Assembly: GCA_038529355.1 (NCBI GenBank)
Contig: JBCBDU010000047.1
Coordinates: forward strand, 1-23,158
Direction of reading: 5' to 3'
From: CALBPI01 sp038529355
Lineage (GTDB): Bacteria > Pseudomonadota > Gammaproteobacteria > Steroidobacterales > Woeseiaceae
DNA: 23,158 nucleotides
Part shown: one piece after another, positions 8,141 to 15,220 of the stretch
How positions within the stretch are numbered: position 1 is the stretch's first letter
Layout: every line of letters begins with the position of its first letter
The notes under the pieces: generated by a model
Told to the model about the DNA's origin: nothing
What the model saw: the letters and a program-made list of their open reading frames with translations, nothing else
Database searches by the model: none
Program-made: the position numbers and the translations under genes

Positions 8141-9142
8141 CTAGCGCCGATCGGTCAGCGCAACGAAGGTGCCACCATTGCGCCGACACAACTCGCGCAT
8201 CAGCGCCGCAAACTGTTCGGTGGAACGCTGAATACGGCCCGGTGAGTTGAACAACAGCGGAAAACCGATACCGTGAATACGTACCAGTGGTCGTCCCGAA
8301 GCATCGGGCCGGTTGATGCGATCAACGGCATCAGCCACAGACTCGACGGAGCGACCGGTGAATTCATCGCCGAACACATACAAACTGATCTTTTTGTCCG
8401 GTGCCCAGAACGTGCGAATCGCGGCCGTAATGCCCTGCACTGGATTCGAATCACTGAACGCATTCCATGAGCCAAGTCGGGTGCGTATCGAGCGGCGCAG
8501 CTCTGGTGAATCGGTGATCCACTTGCGTGCAAACGTGCCAAACATGTAGGCCCCGTTGTCATTCATGATCTGCAGCCCCTTCACCTCCGGGTACAGATTG
8601 AGCACTTCATCAATCTTGCGCCGCACGAGCTGCCAACTGTACTGCTGCATACTGCCGGACGTGTCGATGATGAAGATGATGTACTCGCTATCGACGGGGA
8701 TGCCACCCACCGGCGCATCGGGTTGCGCTACCGCGTTCGCTGACAACCGCCGCATCTCTTCGGTCAAACGCTGGCGTGCCGAACGCAGGGATCCGATGGT
8801 GTCGCTCGAAATCGATGCATTCTCGTTACTGGCTTCGAACTGCCCGCGAATTTTGGAAAAATCACCGCGCAGTTTGGCGAGCAACTCCTCGGCATCGGTA
8901 CTTTCCTGAGTAATCGAGTCAAGTTCGCGCCGCACTTTCAGCGTCTCGCCGCGAATTTCGAACAACGTGTCTTCCAGGCGTTTGAGCAGTGCTTCCAGAT
9001 CCGTGCGATCCGCTTCAATGGTGGTTGGTTCATAAATGCGCGTTAGCACCAGCAGCAGAATAATTGCGCCGAACCCGCAACAAATACAGTCGAGAAACGA
9101 CAGACTAAATCCATCCGCCTCGCGCCGTTGTCTTCGAGCCAT
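8141..9142 (-). CDS. Membrane-anchored vWA protein with ExbD-like helix (paralogue 2)
   Basis: This 333-aa protein opens with a basic cytoplasmic tail (MARRQRREADG). One transmembrane helix at about 13-35 follows, carrying SFLDCICCGFGAIILLLVL with an Asp at 18. A coiled coil spans about 42-135. A von Willebrand A domain from about 150 has the MIDAS motif DTSGS (Asp160, Ser162, Ser164), which normally binds a divalent metal and a partner protein. Positive-inside topology puts the vWA domain in the periplasm. The N-terminal helix resembles ExbD/TolR (basic tail, then hydrophobic helix entered by an Asp), which is my inference. It is a paralogue of the next gene upstream, 15 bases away, with the same head motif but a different vWA sequence. 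It is the last gene of the tight operon. No function is recognised for this family. Confidence 0.85.
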   Translation of the reverse strand: MARRQRREADGFSLSFLDCICCGFGAIILLLVLTRIYEPTTIEADRTDLEALLKRLEDTLFEIRGETLKVRRELDSITQESTDAEELLAKLRGDFSKIRGQFEASNENASISSDTIGSLRSARQRLTEEMRRLSANAVAQPDAPVGGIPVDSEYIIFIIDTSGSMQQYSWQLVRRKIDEVLNLYPEVKGLQIMNDNGAYMFGTFARKWITDSPELRRSIRTRLGSWNAFSDSNPVQGITAAIRTFWAPDKKISLYVFGDEFTGRSVESVADAVDRINRPDASGRPLVRIHGIGFPLLFNSPGRIQRSTEQFAALMRELCRRNGGTFVALTDRR

Positions 9143-9157
9143 CGTTATCCGCCTTTG

Positions 9158-10255
9158 CTATGGCCAGTCATCACTGACACTCATGTAGGAACCACCCGTG
9201 CGATACGCAAGTTTCCACCACTCAACTGCGGCAAAATAATCGCCTTCCATCGGATACATCAACACGTTAATGGGCACGCCGCCGGGCAATTGCCGAATCG
9301 CCTGGCCAAACAGATTCTGCCGTTGCTTGGCACTGATCGTCGACTTGGCCGGCGGGTTCTCGCCCAGTGTCGGCATTCCGTCAACCAGCAACAGGATGTT
9401 GTCCGGGCGTGGCGACAGTTGACTGACCATCTTGAACGCCTTGTGCAGGTTAGTGCCACCGGTCGGCGCCGTCGATTTGAGATCCAGCACGGCCTTGTCC
9501 AGTGCGTCGCCATCGCCAACCTTCAGCCACTCGCCGTCGGCACCGGGCACCAGGGTTTCAACCGCTTCATTAAAGCGATAAATCTGAAACTCAGTCTCTT
9601 CAGGCAACTGCGTCGTGATCCAGTCAACCGCGGCGACGACCTGACGCCATTTTGCGGACCGCAATTGCTCCTCTTCCGGCATCAGTCGACGCCGGATGAC
9701 GTTCACGACAGTCTCATCCAGCATGCTTGCCGAGCTATCGACAAGAATCAGCGTGCGCTTGCCGCGCAACCGTAACCCCGTCAGGTACTGGCGAGAGCCG
9801 TCGCCGACGAACGCGCGCACCGCATCTCCGGAGGGTCCTGTGTCAGTAGCAGCCGCGGCCAGTCGCTTCTTGGCCTCTTCGAGCTGCTTGATGTCGGCGC
9901 GCAATTGCTCTTCGCTTTCGATGCGTGCAACCGTCGTGTCGTCTTGCGTTGCCAACTGCAACTCCAGCTCACGTATGCGTCGCACGAGGATGGCTGTTTC
10001 GCCCTCCGCCGTCGCCTTGGCATCACGTTTTTCCGCCAGTGAGTTCGTGAGCTCGAGCAAATCCTTGCGACCTTCGAGCACCTCGCGCTCTATCTTGCGC
10101 ACCTCATTCATTTCTTCGCTGTTTGTACGCTCGGAGTTCTCACGAACCGAGGCGTTGATGATCATGAAGAACAGGATGACTGCGCCAAAACCACAGCTCA
10201 TGCAGTCCAGAAAGGACATGCTGAAAATATCTCCGCCGCGGCGTTTGCGTGCCAT
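9158..10255 (-). CDS. Membrane-anchored vWA protein with ExbD-like helix (paralogue 1)
   Basis: This 365-aa protein starts MARKRRGGDIFSMSFLDCMS, with a basic tail and a helix at about 13-35 (Asp17, then CxxCGFGAVILFFMII). A long charged coiled coil (about 43-135) follows, then a vWA domain with MIDAS DSSAS (Asp173, Ser175, Ser177) and a later conserved-looking LLLVDGMPTLGE. The predicted topology is N-in with a periplasmic vWA. The Asp-led helix ending in FFMII resembles ExbD (FIDVMLVLLIIFM), where that Asp carries protons. This resemblance is inferred by eye. Its ATG overlaps the stop of the actin-like/FHA gene by one base (TAATG), so translation is probably coupled. The pairing with the adjacent paralogue suggests a heterodimer. 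Confidence 0.87.
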   Translation of the reverse strand: MARKRRGGDIFSMSFLDCMSCGFGAVILFFMIINASVRENSERTNSEEMNEVRKIEREVLEGRKDLLELTNSLAEKRDAKATAEGETAILVRRIRELELQLATQDDTTVARIESEEQLRADIKQLEEAKKRLAAAATDTGPSGDAVRAFVGDGSRQYLTGLRLRGKRTLILVDSSASMLDETVVNVIRRRLMPEEEQLRSAKWRQVVAAVDWITTQLPEETEFQIYRFNEAVETLVPGADGEWLKVGDGDALDKAVLDLKSTAPTGGTNLHKAFKMVSQLSPRPDNILLLVDGMPTLGENPPAKSTISAKQRQNLFGQAIRQLPGGVPINVLMYPMEGDYFAAVEWWKLAYRTGGSYMSVSDDWP

Positions 10256-11610
10256 TAGAGCGCCTCCATCCGGATCAGCTGTAACTCGCGCCCCGGCGTG
10301 CCAACGCGCAACACATCACCAATGCGCAGCGCAGCGCTGCCGCTGATCCGGTTGCCATTCAAAAACGTGCCATAGCGCGAGTGATCAAGCACAACGCATT
10401 GAGTGGTATCCAACCGCAACTCGCAATGCACGCCGGAAACGCCGGCAGGGTTTCCTTCCAGTCTGAGATAGCGCGCGACCGCCTGCTCCGAGCCGCTGCC
10501 GATCGTCAGCGGTTGTGCAGACAGCGCGTACGCATGCGCATCCAGCAACACATGGCTTGGCGTGTCTGCCGACGCTTGTTCGACAGGGGCGTTCGCCGCA
10601 CGCGTGCCGTCGACCGGCATTTCACTCAGCACGCGCGATGAGTCGAGCGCAAGGTTTGCCAATACGTGTGCGGTATGGGCAACCGGCGCGTCATCGGCAA
10701 CAGTGAAAAATGCGCCACCAGTTCGGGCACACAACATTTCGGTGAAACCGGGCAAGGCGAGCGATGTGACACGAAACTGCAACGCCGGCGCCTGTCCACC
10801 GCCCAGCAGCGCACGCGCCACGTCTGCGATACGTTGATAGTAGGAGGCAACGACGTTCACGACATCGACACGGTTGACGTCGATGGTGTGCTCGTGACCA
10901 TCGGTCGAAAACGCGAGCTGCGTCTGCGGCTGTTGCTCGACCTGCTGCAGCCATGCCGGCAGCGCATCAAACAGATGTTGCTCGGCCGCTGCGCTGTGCA
11001 ACGGATCGAACCGACACTGGCGCACAAATTCTGTCGCAAAAAATTTCAGCCATGCGTCCATCAACGTCTGCAATCCGCAGTCGTCTACCGCGCGCACATC
11101 ATCTAGCGCACTGAGCGCATCCGACTGGCGCAAGCGCGACACGGTGGTCGCATGCAGTCCGACATCAATGTGTAACAACGTCTGGTTGGCGTAGTGGTGA
11201 CGCGTTGCAGCGACTGCGGCATCCACGATGCCAACAACCGGTAATCGACAAGCCTCAAACACACCCAGTAGCAAGCCGATCTGCTCGCGCGGCAACGCCC
11301 CGGGCAGCAGCAACACGACATTACGGTCTGCATACTGCGTGGTTGGCAGCAACGACTGGACTTGCGCGGCGGCCAGATCCGCACGCGTCAGTGGCATGTT
11401 GTCGAGTGGTTGTGTGCTGAGTCGATGCCAGAAATCGTTGACGGTCCGGCGCGGATGCCGCTTCGCATCAGCGCGCGATGCATCCCCGGTTTGCACGACC
11501 TTACTGTCGGTCACAGTCGCATAGCCAACCTCAACCGCTAGCGGCTTGGCGCCATCGTGCACACGTACGGCAGCGTCATGAACCTCGACCAGTAGTGCAT
11601 CCGCACTCAT
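10255..11610 (-). CDS. Actin-like (PilM/FtsA/Hsp70-type) domain fused to C-terminal FHA domain
   Basis: This cytoplasmic protein of 451 aa has no signal or membrane helix. Residues 1-330 show the order of an actin/Hsp70-type ATPase fold: an N-terminal hydrophobic strand with acidic residues, a central LHIDVGLHATTVSRL resembling the phosphate-2 loop (Asp149, Gly151, Thr155/156), and a later LQFRVTSLALPG strand. This assignment is by pattern only. Residues about 355-448 are an FHA domain with SGVH (Ser392, His395) and YGTFLNGN (Asn418), the residues that contact phosphothreonine. The usual Gly-Arg of the first FHA motif is Gly-Ser here (TIGSGS, about 369-374), which may weaken or alter binding. 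The gene starts 3 bases after the channel gene's stop and overlaps the next vWA gene by one base. It probably couples kinase signalling to the membrane complex. Confidence 0.75.
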   Translation of the reverse strand: MSADALLVEVHDAAVRVHDGAKPLAVEVGYATVTDSKVVQTGDASRADAKRHPRRTVNDFWHRLSTQPLDNMPLTRADLAAAQVQSLLPTTQYADRNVVLLLPGALPREQIGLLLGVFEACRLPVVGIVDAAVAATRHHYANQTLLHIDVGLHATTVSRLRQSDALSALDDVRAVDDCGLQTLMDAWLKFFATEFVRQCRFDPLHSAAAEQHLFDALPAWLQQVEQQPQTQLAFSTDGHEHTIDVNRVDVVNVVASYYQRIADVARALLGGGQAPALQFRVTSLALPGFTEMLCARTGGAFFTVADDAPVAHTAHVLANLALDSSRVLSEMPVDGTRAANAPVEQASADTPSHVLLDAHAYALSAQPLTIGSGSEQAVARYLRLEGNPAGVSGVHCELRLDTTQCVVLDHSRYGTFLNGNRISGSAALRIGDVLRVGTPGRELQLIRMEAL

Positions 11611-11613
11611 AGG

Positions 11614-12420
11614 CTAGCTGTGCTCCGCGTACATATGCCGCACCAAACGCTCATCACAATAGTGCTCGGTATCAAACACCAGGCGCTCCTGCATCAGCGT
11701 CAACTGGTGCACGAGGAACATCAGAAAAATACTGATCAACAACGCAATGAACGTCGAGTTAAACGCGACACCCAGACTTTGCGTTACGCCGGCGATGTCG
11801 CCCTGCACCGCGCGATCTGCCTGCGCAAGCGCTTCACCGATACCGCGCACGGTACCAATAAACCCGACCGACGGGATCGCCCACGAGATATAGCGAATCA
11901 TCGCAAGCTCGGACTCGAGCCGATCCGCCTCGGATTCGCAAATGGTATGCGTTGATGAGGCAACGTCCTGAACATTGCGTGTCGAGCTAAACCGCTGCAA
12001 CGCATTCAATAACGCGCGCGGCAACAACATGCGCCGCGTGCCAACATCAAGCGCTTGAATCTGCCTGGAAAACTCGCGCGTGTCTTCCGGTAGCACACGC
12101 ATACCATCGGCGACACTGACAAGGTCACTGTCCAGCAACTTGCGCTCGCGAATTAGCATGAATGTCTTGAAGCCCATAATCGCGAGCGCCCACAACATCA
12201 GTATAAAACAGGCTTCCTGCTCAAAGTCCTTGATCAGCACCCACACTGAACGCTCCCGAACATAGTCAGGATCCTGCTGTGCCGCCAGATTCTGTGCCGC
12301 CAGATCGTCGGCAGCATTCGGGCGCACCGTGGAGACATAAAAGCCGTGCACGATGACAATCGCAATGACCAGCGAAAACAACTGGAAGACAAACTCAATC
12401 GGCAGATTATTCTTTTTCAT
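11614..12420 (-). CDS. MotA/TolQ/ExbB-like proton channel protein
   Basis: This 268-aa inner-membrane protein has about four helices (near 10-30, 68-90, 176-197 and 215-240) and a large cytoplasmic loop between the second and third. The last two helices match the stator core: WAIPSVGFIGTVRGIGEAL and SLGVAFNSTFIALLISIFLM. Thr190 and Thr223 fall where ExbB/TolQ have their pore threonines, so proton conduction is plausible. Family members form pentamers around two ExbD/TolR/MotB helices. No ordinary partner is encoded here, and the vWA proteins downstream are the obvious candidates. A GTG at 12426 is possible, but GGAGG lies 5 bases before the ATG at 12420 and overlaps the GTG, so the ATG was chosen. 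Extra N-terminal helix and adjacent FHA/kinase genes set it apart from housekeeping TolQ. Confidence 0.9.
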   Translation of the reverse strand: MKKNNLPIEFVFQLFSLVIAIVIVHGFYVSTVRPNAADDLAAQNLAAQQDPDYVRERSVWVLIKDFEQEACFILMLWALAIMGFKTFMLIRERKLLDSDLVSVADGMRVLPEDTREFSRQIQALDVGTRRMLLPRALLNALQRFSSTRNVQDVASSTHTICESEADRLESELAMIRYISWAIPSVGFIGTVRGIGEALAQADRAVQGDIAGVTQSLGVAFNSTFIALLISIFLMFLVHQLTLMQERLVFDTEHYCDERLVRHMYAEHS

Positions 12421-12461
12421 TGGCACCTCCGTGCCGTAACGCTGCGCGCACGATGCGCAGT

Positions 12462-12752
12462 TTAAATATCAACAGGGTAATCAATAGACTGATCAGCGGA
12501 GACAGCCTCGGTGGGAATGAAATCACCGTCATCGTCGTCGCTATAGATCAACTCCGCATCTTTCAGCACTTCCTGAACGGCGGCATCTTCGGCGGCCAGA
12601 TCATCGTCTTGCGTTTCGCTTTCAGTCTGCTCGGCTGGCGCAGGCTGCTCGGCGGTCTGCGCGAGTGAGATTTGCCACCAGGCACCAAACACCAGCGCGA
12701 AAGCGAACAACCACAACGCGCCGCCCGTTTTTCGATTCAGTGTTTTCAACAT
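12462..12752 (-). CDS. Small exported acidic protein of unknown function
   Basis: This 96-aa protein has an N-terminal hydrophobic segment (about 11-30, ALWLFAFALVFGAWWQISLA) that may be a signal peptide or an anchor. A Glu/Asp/Gln-rich tail ends in DGDFIPTEAVSADQSIDYPV plus DI. From memory, similar short C-termini of the form F-x-P-[ST]-E ... P-V-D-I occur in other small unannotated proteobacterial proteins, which would make the tail a conserved docking motif. That is unverified. GAGGAG lies 8 bases before ATG. The gene lies between the SUMF1-like and channel genes in the operon, with spacings of 26 and about 40 bases, which supports a role as an accessory subunit. No known function. Confidence 0.75.
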   Translation of the reverse strand: MLKTLNRKTGGALWLFAFALVFGAWWQISLAQTAEQPAPAEQTESETQDDDLAAEDAAVQEVLKDAELIYSDDDDGDFIPTEAVSADQSIDYPVDI

Positions 12753-12778
12753 GTTGCGAACTCCTCAATTGCGCGCCG

Positions 12779-15220
12779 CTATGGCGTGGGTTTGACGATC
12801 CTGAAGCCGGTCTGGATATCGCCGTCTTTACCAAAGTCTCGATAGGCCAGCCGCAAGCGACCGGCGTTGGCATCGCGCCAGCTGGGTCCGCGGATAACGT
12901 GATCCTCGCCGGCGGCGGGACCGCGCGGATCGATTTGCGGACCGCTGGTGACAGGTCGACCCGTGTAGTAATCATGCAGCCACTCTGACACGTTGCCATC
13001 CAAGTCGTGCACACCCAGCGCATTGGGCGAGAAACTGCCGACCGGCGCCGTTGCCGGAAAGCCGTCACGATAACCACGCAGAATATTCGTCAGCAAATCT
13101 TCAGCCGTCACATCAGCAATGTTGACACTCTCCTTCTTCGGCGGCATGTCCGGACCCCAACCATAGCGTTTGGCTGTGCCGCTCGCGCCTTCGTAACGTG
13201 CTGCCCATACCCATTCAGCTTCGGTGGGCAGACGGTAGCCGTCTGTGCGCACCGGGTTCGGCAACAGTGAGCCATATTCACCCGTATAGGCCGGCTGCAA
13301 ACCGTCTTTCTCACTCAGCCAGTTACAATAAGCGGCGGCGTCCTGCCAACTCACGTTAACCACCGGATTATTGTCACCGGCTATAGAAGGATAGACATCG
13401 CCACCACGAGTATGGTTCTCGCGAAACGCGGAAAACTGCGCATTCGTCACCTCGTGCACGCCGAGGTAATAGGCGCGCGTAATCCGCACATCGTGCAAAA
13501 CTTCGTTGGCGCGCCGATTCGCTTCGCGTCGCGAACTGCCTTGCTTGAACGTGCCCGGCCGCACATAGCGGAACGCGTGATCGTTTGCGCCGCTAACAGC
13601 TTGCTTGATGCTGGCCTCTGCCACCTGCTGCGGCGTCTTTAACGTTGCATCAACCGTTTGCGTAAATCCCGGACGTGGCGTGACGGTTTTTTCCCAATCG
13701 ACAAAGCCCGGTTTGCGCACCGTGATCCGCTGCGGCTCGGCGGGCAAGCTGACGGTCAGCGTGCCCCGTCCGCGGCTTTCGCCATTGACAAAAATCTCCG
13801 CATCGACGGGCACGGTACGAATCGTCACATCGCCAAGACGCGCATCCAGACGAATATCCAGATTGCGTTGCTGCCCCGATCTCAACGCGACGCGCCTGCT
13901 CGCGGCCGCATGGCCGGGCGACGACAGGCGCACGTCGTAATTGCGACCGGGCTCCAGCGCAAGCGTCAACGGCGTGCGCCCGCTGTAGCTACCGTTCAGC
14001 GTAACGCTGGCACCGCTGGGTCTGCTTGTCACGCGTAAGCTGGCGTCGGCCGGCTCCAACACCACCGGAGAAGCTGCGTCGCGCGTATTGGCAAACACTT
14101 CATAGGTGCGCTCGACCGGCTTGTAGCCATCGAGCTGATACAGCACGCGCTGCCGACCCGCAGCAAGCGTAATCGTGGCCGGCGTCGCATCCGCCAACAC
14201 CTGGTTGTCGGATAGCGCCGTCACCGTTGCACCGGCCGGCTCACTGACAACATCGACCTGCGCTGCATCCGGCACCAACGCAAACGACAACTGCTGCGTC
14301 TTGCCAAGCCCGACAACATCGACGGTGCCAGCAAAATCCACGAAGCCTGCAGCAGCAGCCTCCAATGTGTATGAGCCCGGCAGCAGACCATCAATCTGTG
14401 CCGGCAGCGTCGCCTCATGGCGACTGCCGTCAGTCGCCGTCAACGCAACGCGCGCGTCCGCGCCAGCATCCGCCAGCGTGACGATCAGTGCGCCCGGCAA
14501 CGGACGCTGCTCGAACACCAGCGCCGACTTGCTCCCGTCGATCTCGACGCGCTGCGTCAGGTCCGCATAGCCGGGGCTTTGCAGCGTGATGGTGTACACC
14601 CCTTTGCGAAACAGATAGCGATCGGCCAGTTGTATCGGTGAACTGGGACCGTCAATGCGTACCACTGCAGGTTGCGCCGGCGACGTTTCCAAACGCACCG
14701 GAATCGCCGTTGTTATCCAGCCGATCACCGCGGCGAACAGCGCCAGCGCAGCGACGATCGCACCGATCACCAAGGGTCGCTTGCTACGTGTTTGCACCAC
14801 ATCGACGGTCGGTTGCCACGCAGTCGCGCTGACGGATTCGCCATCGTCGTCCGACTCGGCAATCACCGGCGGCACAGTCTCGAACGCACTCGCGGCTGCT
14901 TGCTGCGTCAGCACCAGCGTCGTCGCATCGTGCTGCACATCCAGCGTCACATCAAACGCCGAAAGCTGCTGCCCTGATGCTAGTGAGCGCGTTGCCGATA
15001 GCACCTCGCCATCGAGTGTCATCGGCGACGGTCGCAACAACGGCTGGACGAACGGTTTGCCATCGACCAGGTCGATCTGCGCAATACTTTGACCACCGGG
15101 GCCGCTGATGCGAATGTCGGCAGCGCTGACCGTGCCGATCATAATCGGCAATGCCTCGACGTCGAAGCGCACTTCGTTAGCGCCATGGCGCCAAACGATG
15201 GCGTTGAACGCATCACTCAT
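12779..15220 (-). CDS. FHA-like / PEGA-repeat / SUMF1-like transmembrane protein
   Basis: This single-pass protein of 813 aa has a cytoplasmic N-terminal domain (1-105) that looks like a degenerate FHA fold (IMIGTVSAADIRISG ... SPMTLDGEVL) without the phosphothreonine-binding Arg and Ser/His. A helix at about 149-170 follows (VIGAIVAALALFAAVIGWIT). Then come about five PEGA-type beta modules at 177-550 (for example VTSRPSGASVTLNGSYSGRTP and VPVDAEIFVNGESRGRG). The C-terminus is a formylglycine-generating/SUMF1-like domain at about 560-813 (YYLGVHEVTNAQFSAF, YRLPTEAEWVWAARY, DLDGNVSEW, IRGPSWRD ... GFRIV). The paired active-site cysteines of true FGE are missing near the RGPSW motif, so it is more likely a binding module than an enzyme. 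Its ATG overlaps the kinase stop (ATGA), so translation is coupled. Confidence 0.88.
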   Translation of the reverse strand: MSDAFNAIVWRHGANEVRFDVEALPIMIGTVSAADIRISGPGGQSIAQIDLVDGKPFVQPLLRPSPMTLDGEVLSATRSLASGQQLSAFDVTLDVQHDATTLVLTQQAAASAFETVPPVIAESDDDGESVSATAWQPTVDVVQTRSKRPLVIGAIVAALALFAAVIGWITTAIPVRLETSPAQPAVVRIDGPSSPIQLADRYLFRKGVYTITLQSPGYADLTQRVEIDGSKSALVFEQRPLPGALIVTLADAGADARVALTATDGSRHEATLPAQIDGLLPGSYTLEAAAAGFVDFAGTVDVVGLGKTQQLSFALVPDAAQVDVVSEPAGATVTALSDNQVLADATPATITLAAGRQRVLYQLDGYKPVERTYEVFANTRDAASPVVLEPADASLRVTSRPSGASVTLNGSYSGRTPLTLALEPGRNYDVRLSSPGHAAASRRVALRSGQQRNLDIRLDARLGDVTIRTVPVDAEIFVNGESRGRGTLTVSLPAEPQRITVRKPGFVDWEKTVTPRPGFTQTVDATLKTPQQVAEASIKQAVSGANDHAFRYVRPGTFKQGSSRREANRRANEVLHDVRITRAYYLGVHEVTNAQFSAFRENHTRGGDVYPSIAGDNNPVVNVSWQDAAAYCNWLSEKDGLQPAYTGEYGSLLPNPVRTDGYRLPTEAEWVWAARYEGASGTAKRYGWGPDMPPKKESVNIADVTAEDLLTNILRGYRDGFPATAPVGSFSPNALGVHDLDGNVSEWLHDYYTGRPVTSGPQIDPRGPAAGEDHVIRGPSWRDANAGRLRLAYRDFGKDGDIQTGFRIVKPTP

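Noticed and set aside
8000..8245. Small plus-strand CxxC (zinc-ribbon-like) protein
   Set aside because: There is only one CxxC, no ribosome binding site, and more than 100 bases run antisense through the 3' end of the vWA gene.
12779..15220. Active sulfatase-modifying (formylglycine-generating) enzyme
   Set aside because: The required cysteines are absent from the C-terminal motif region and no sulfatase gene is nearby.
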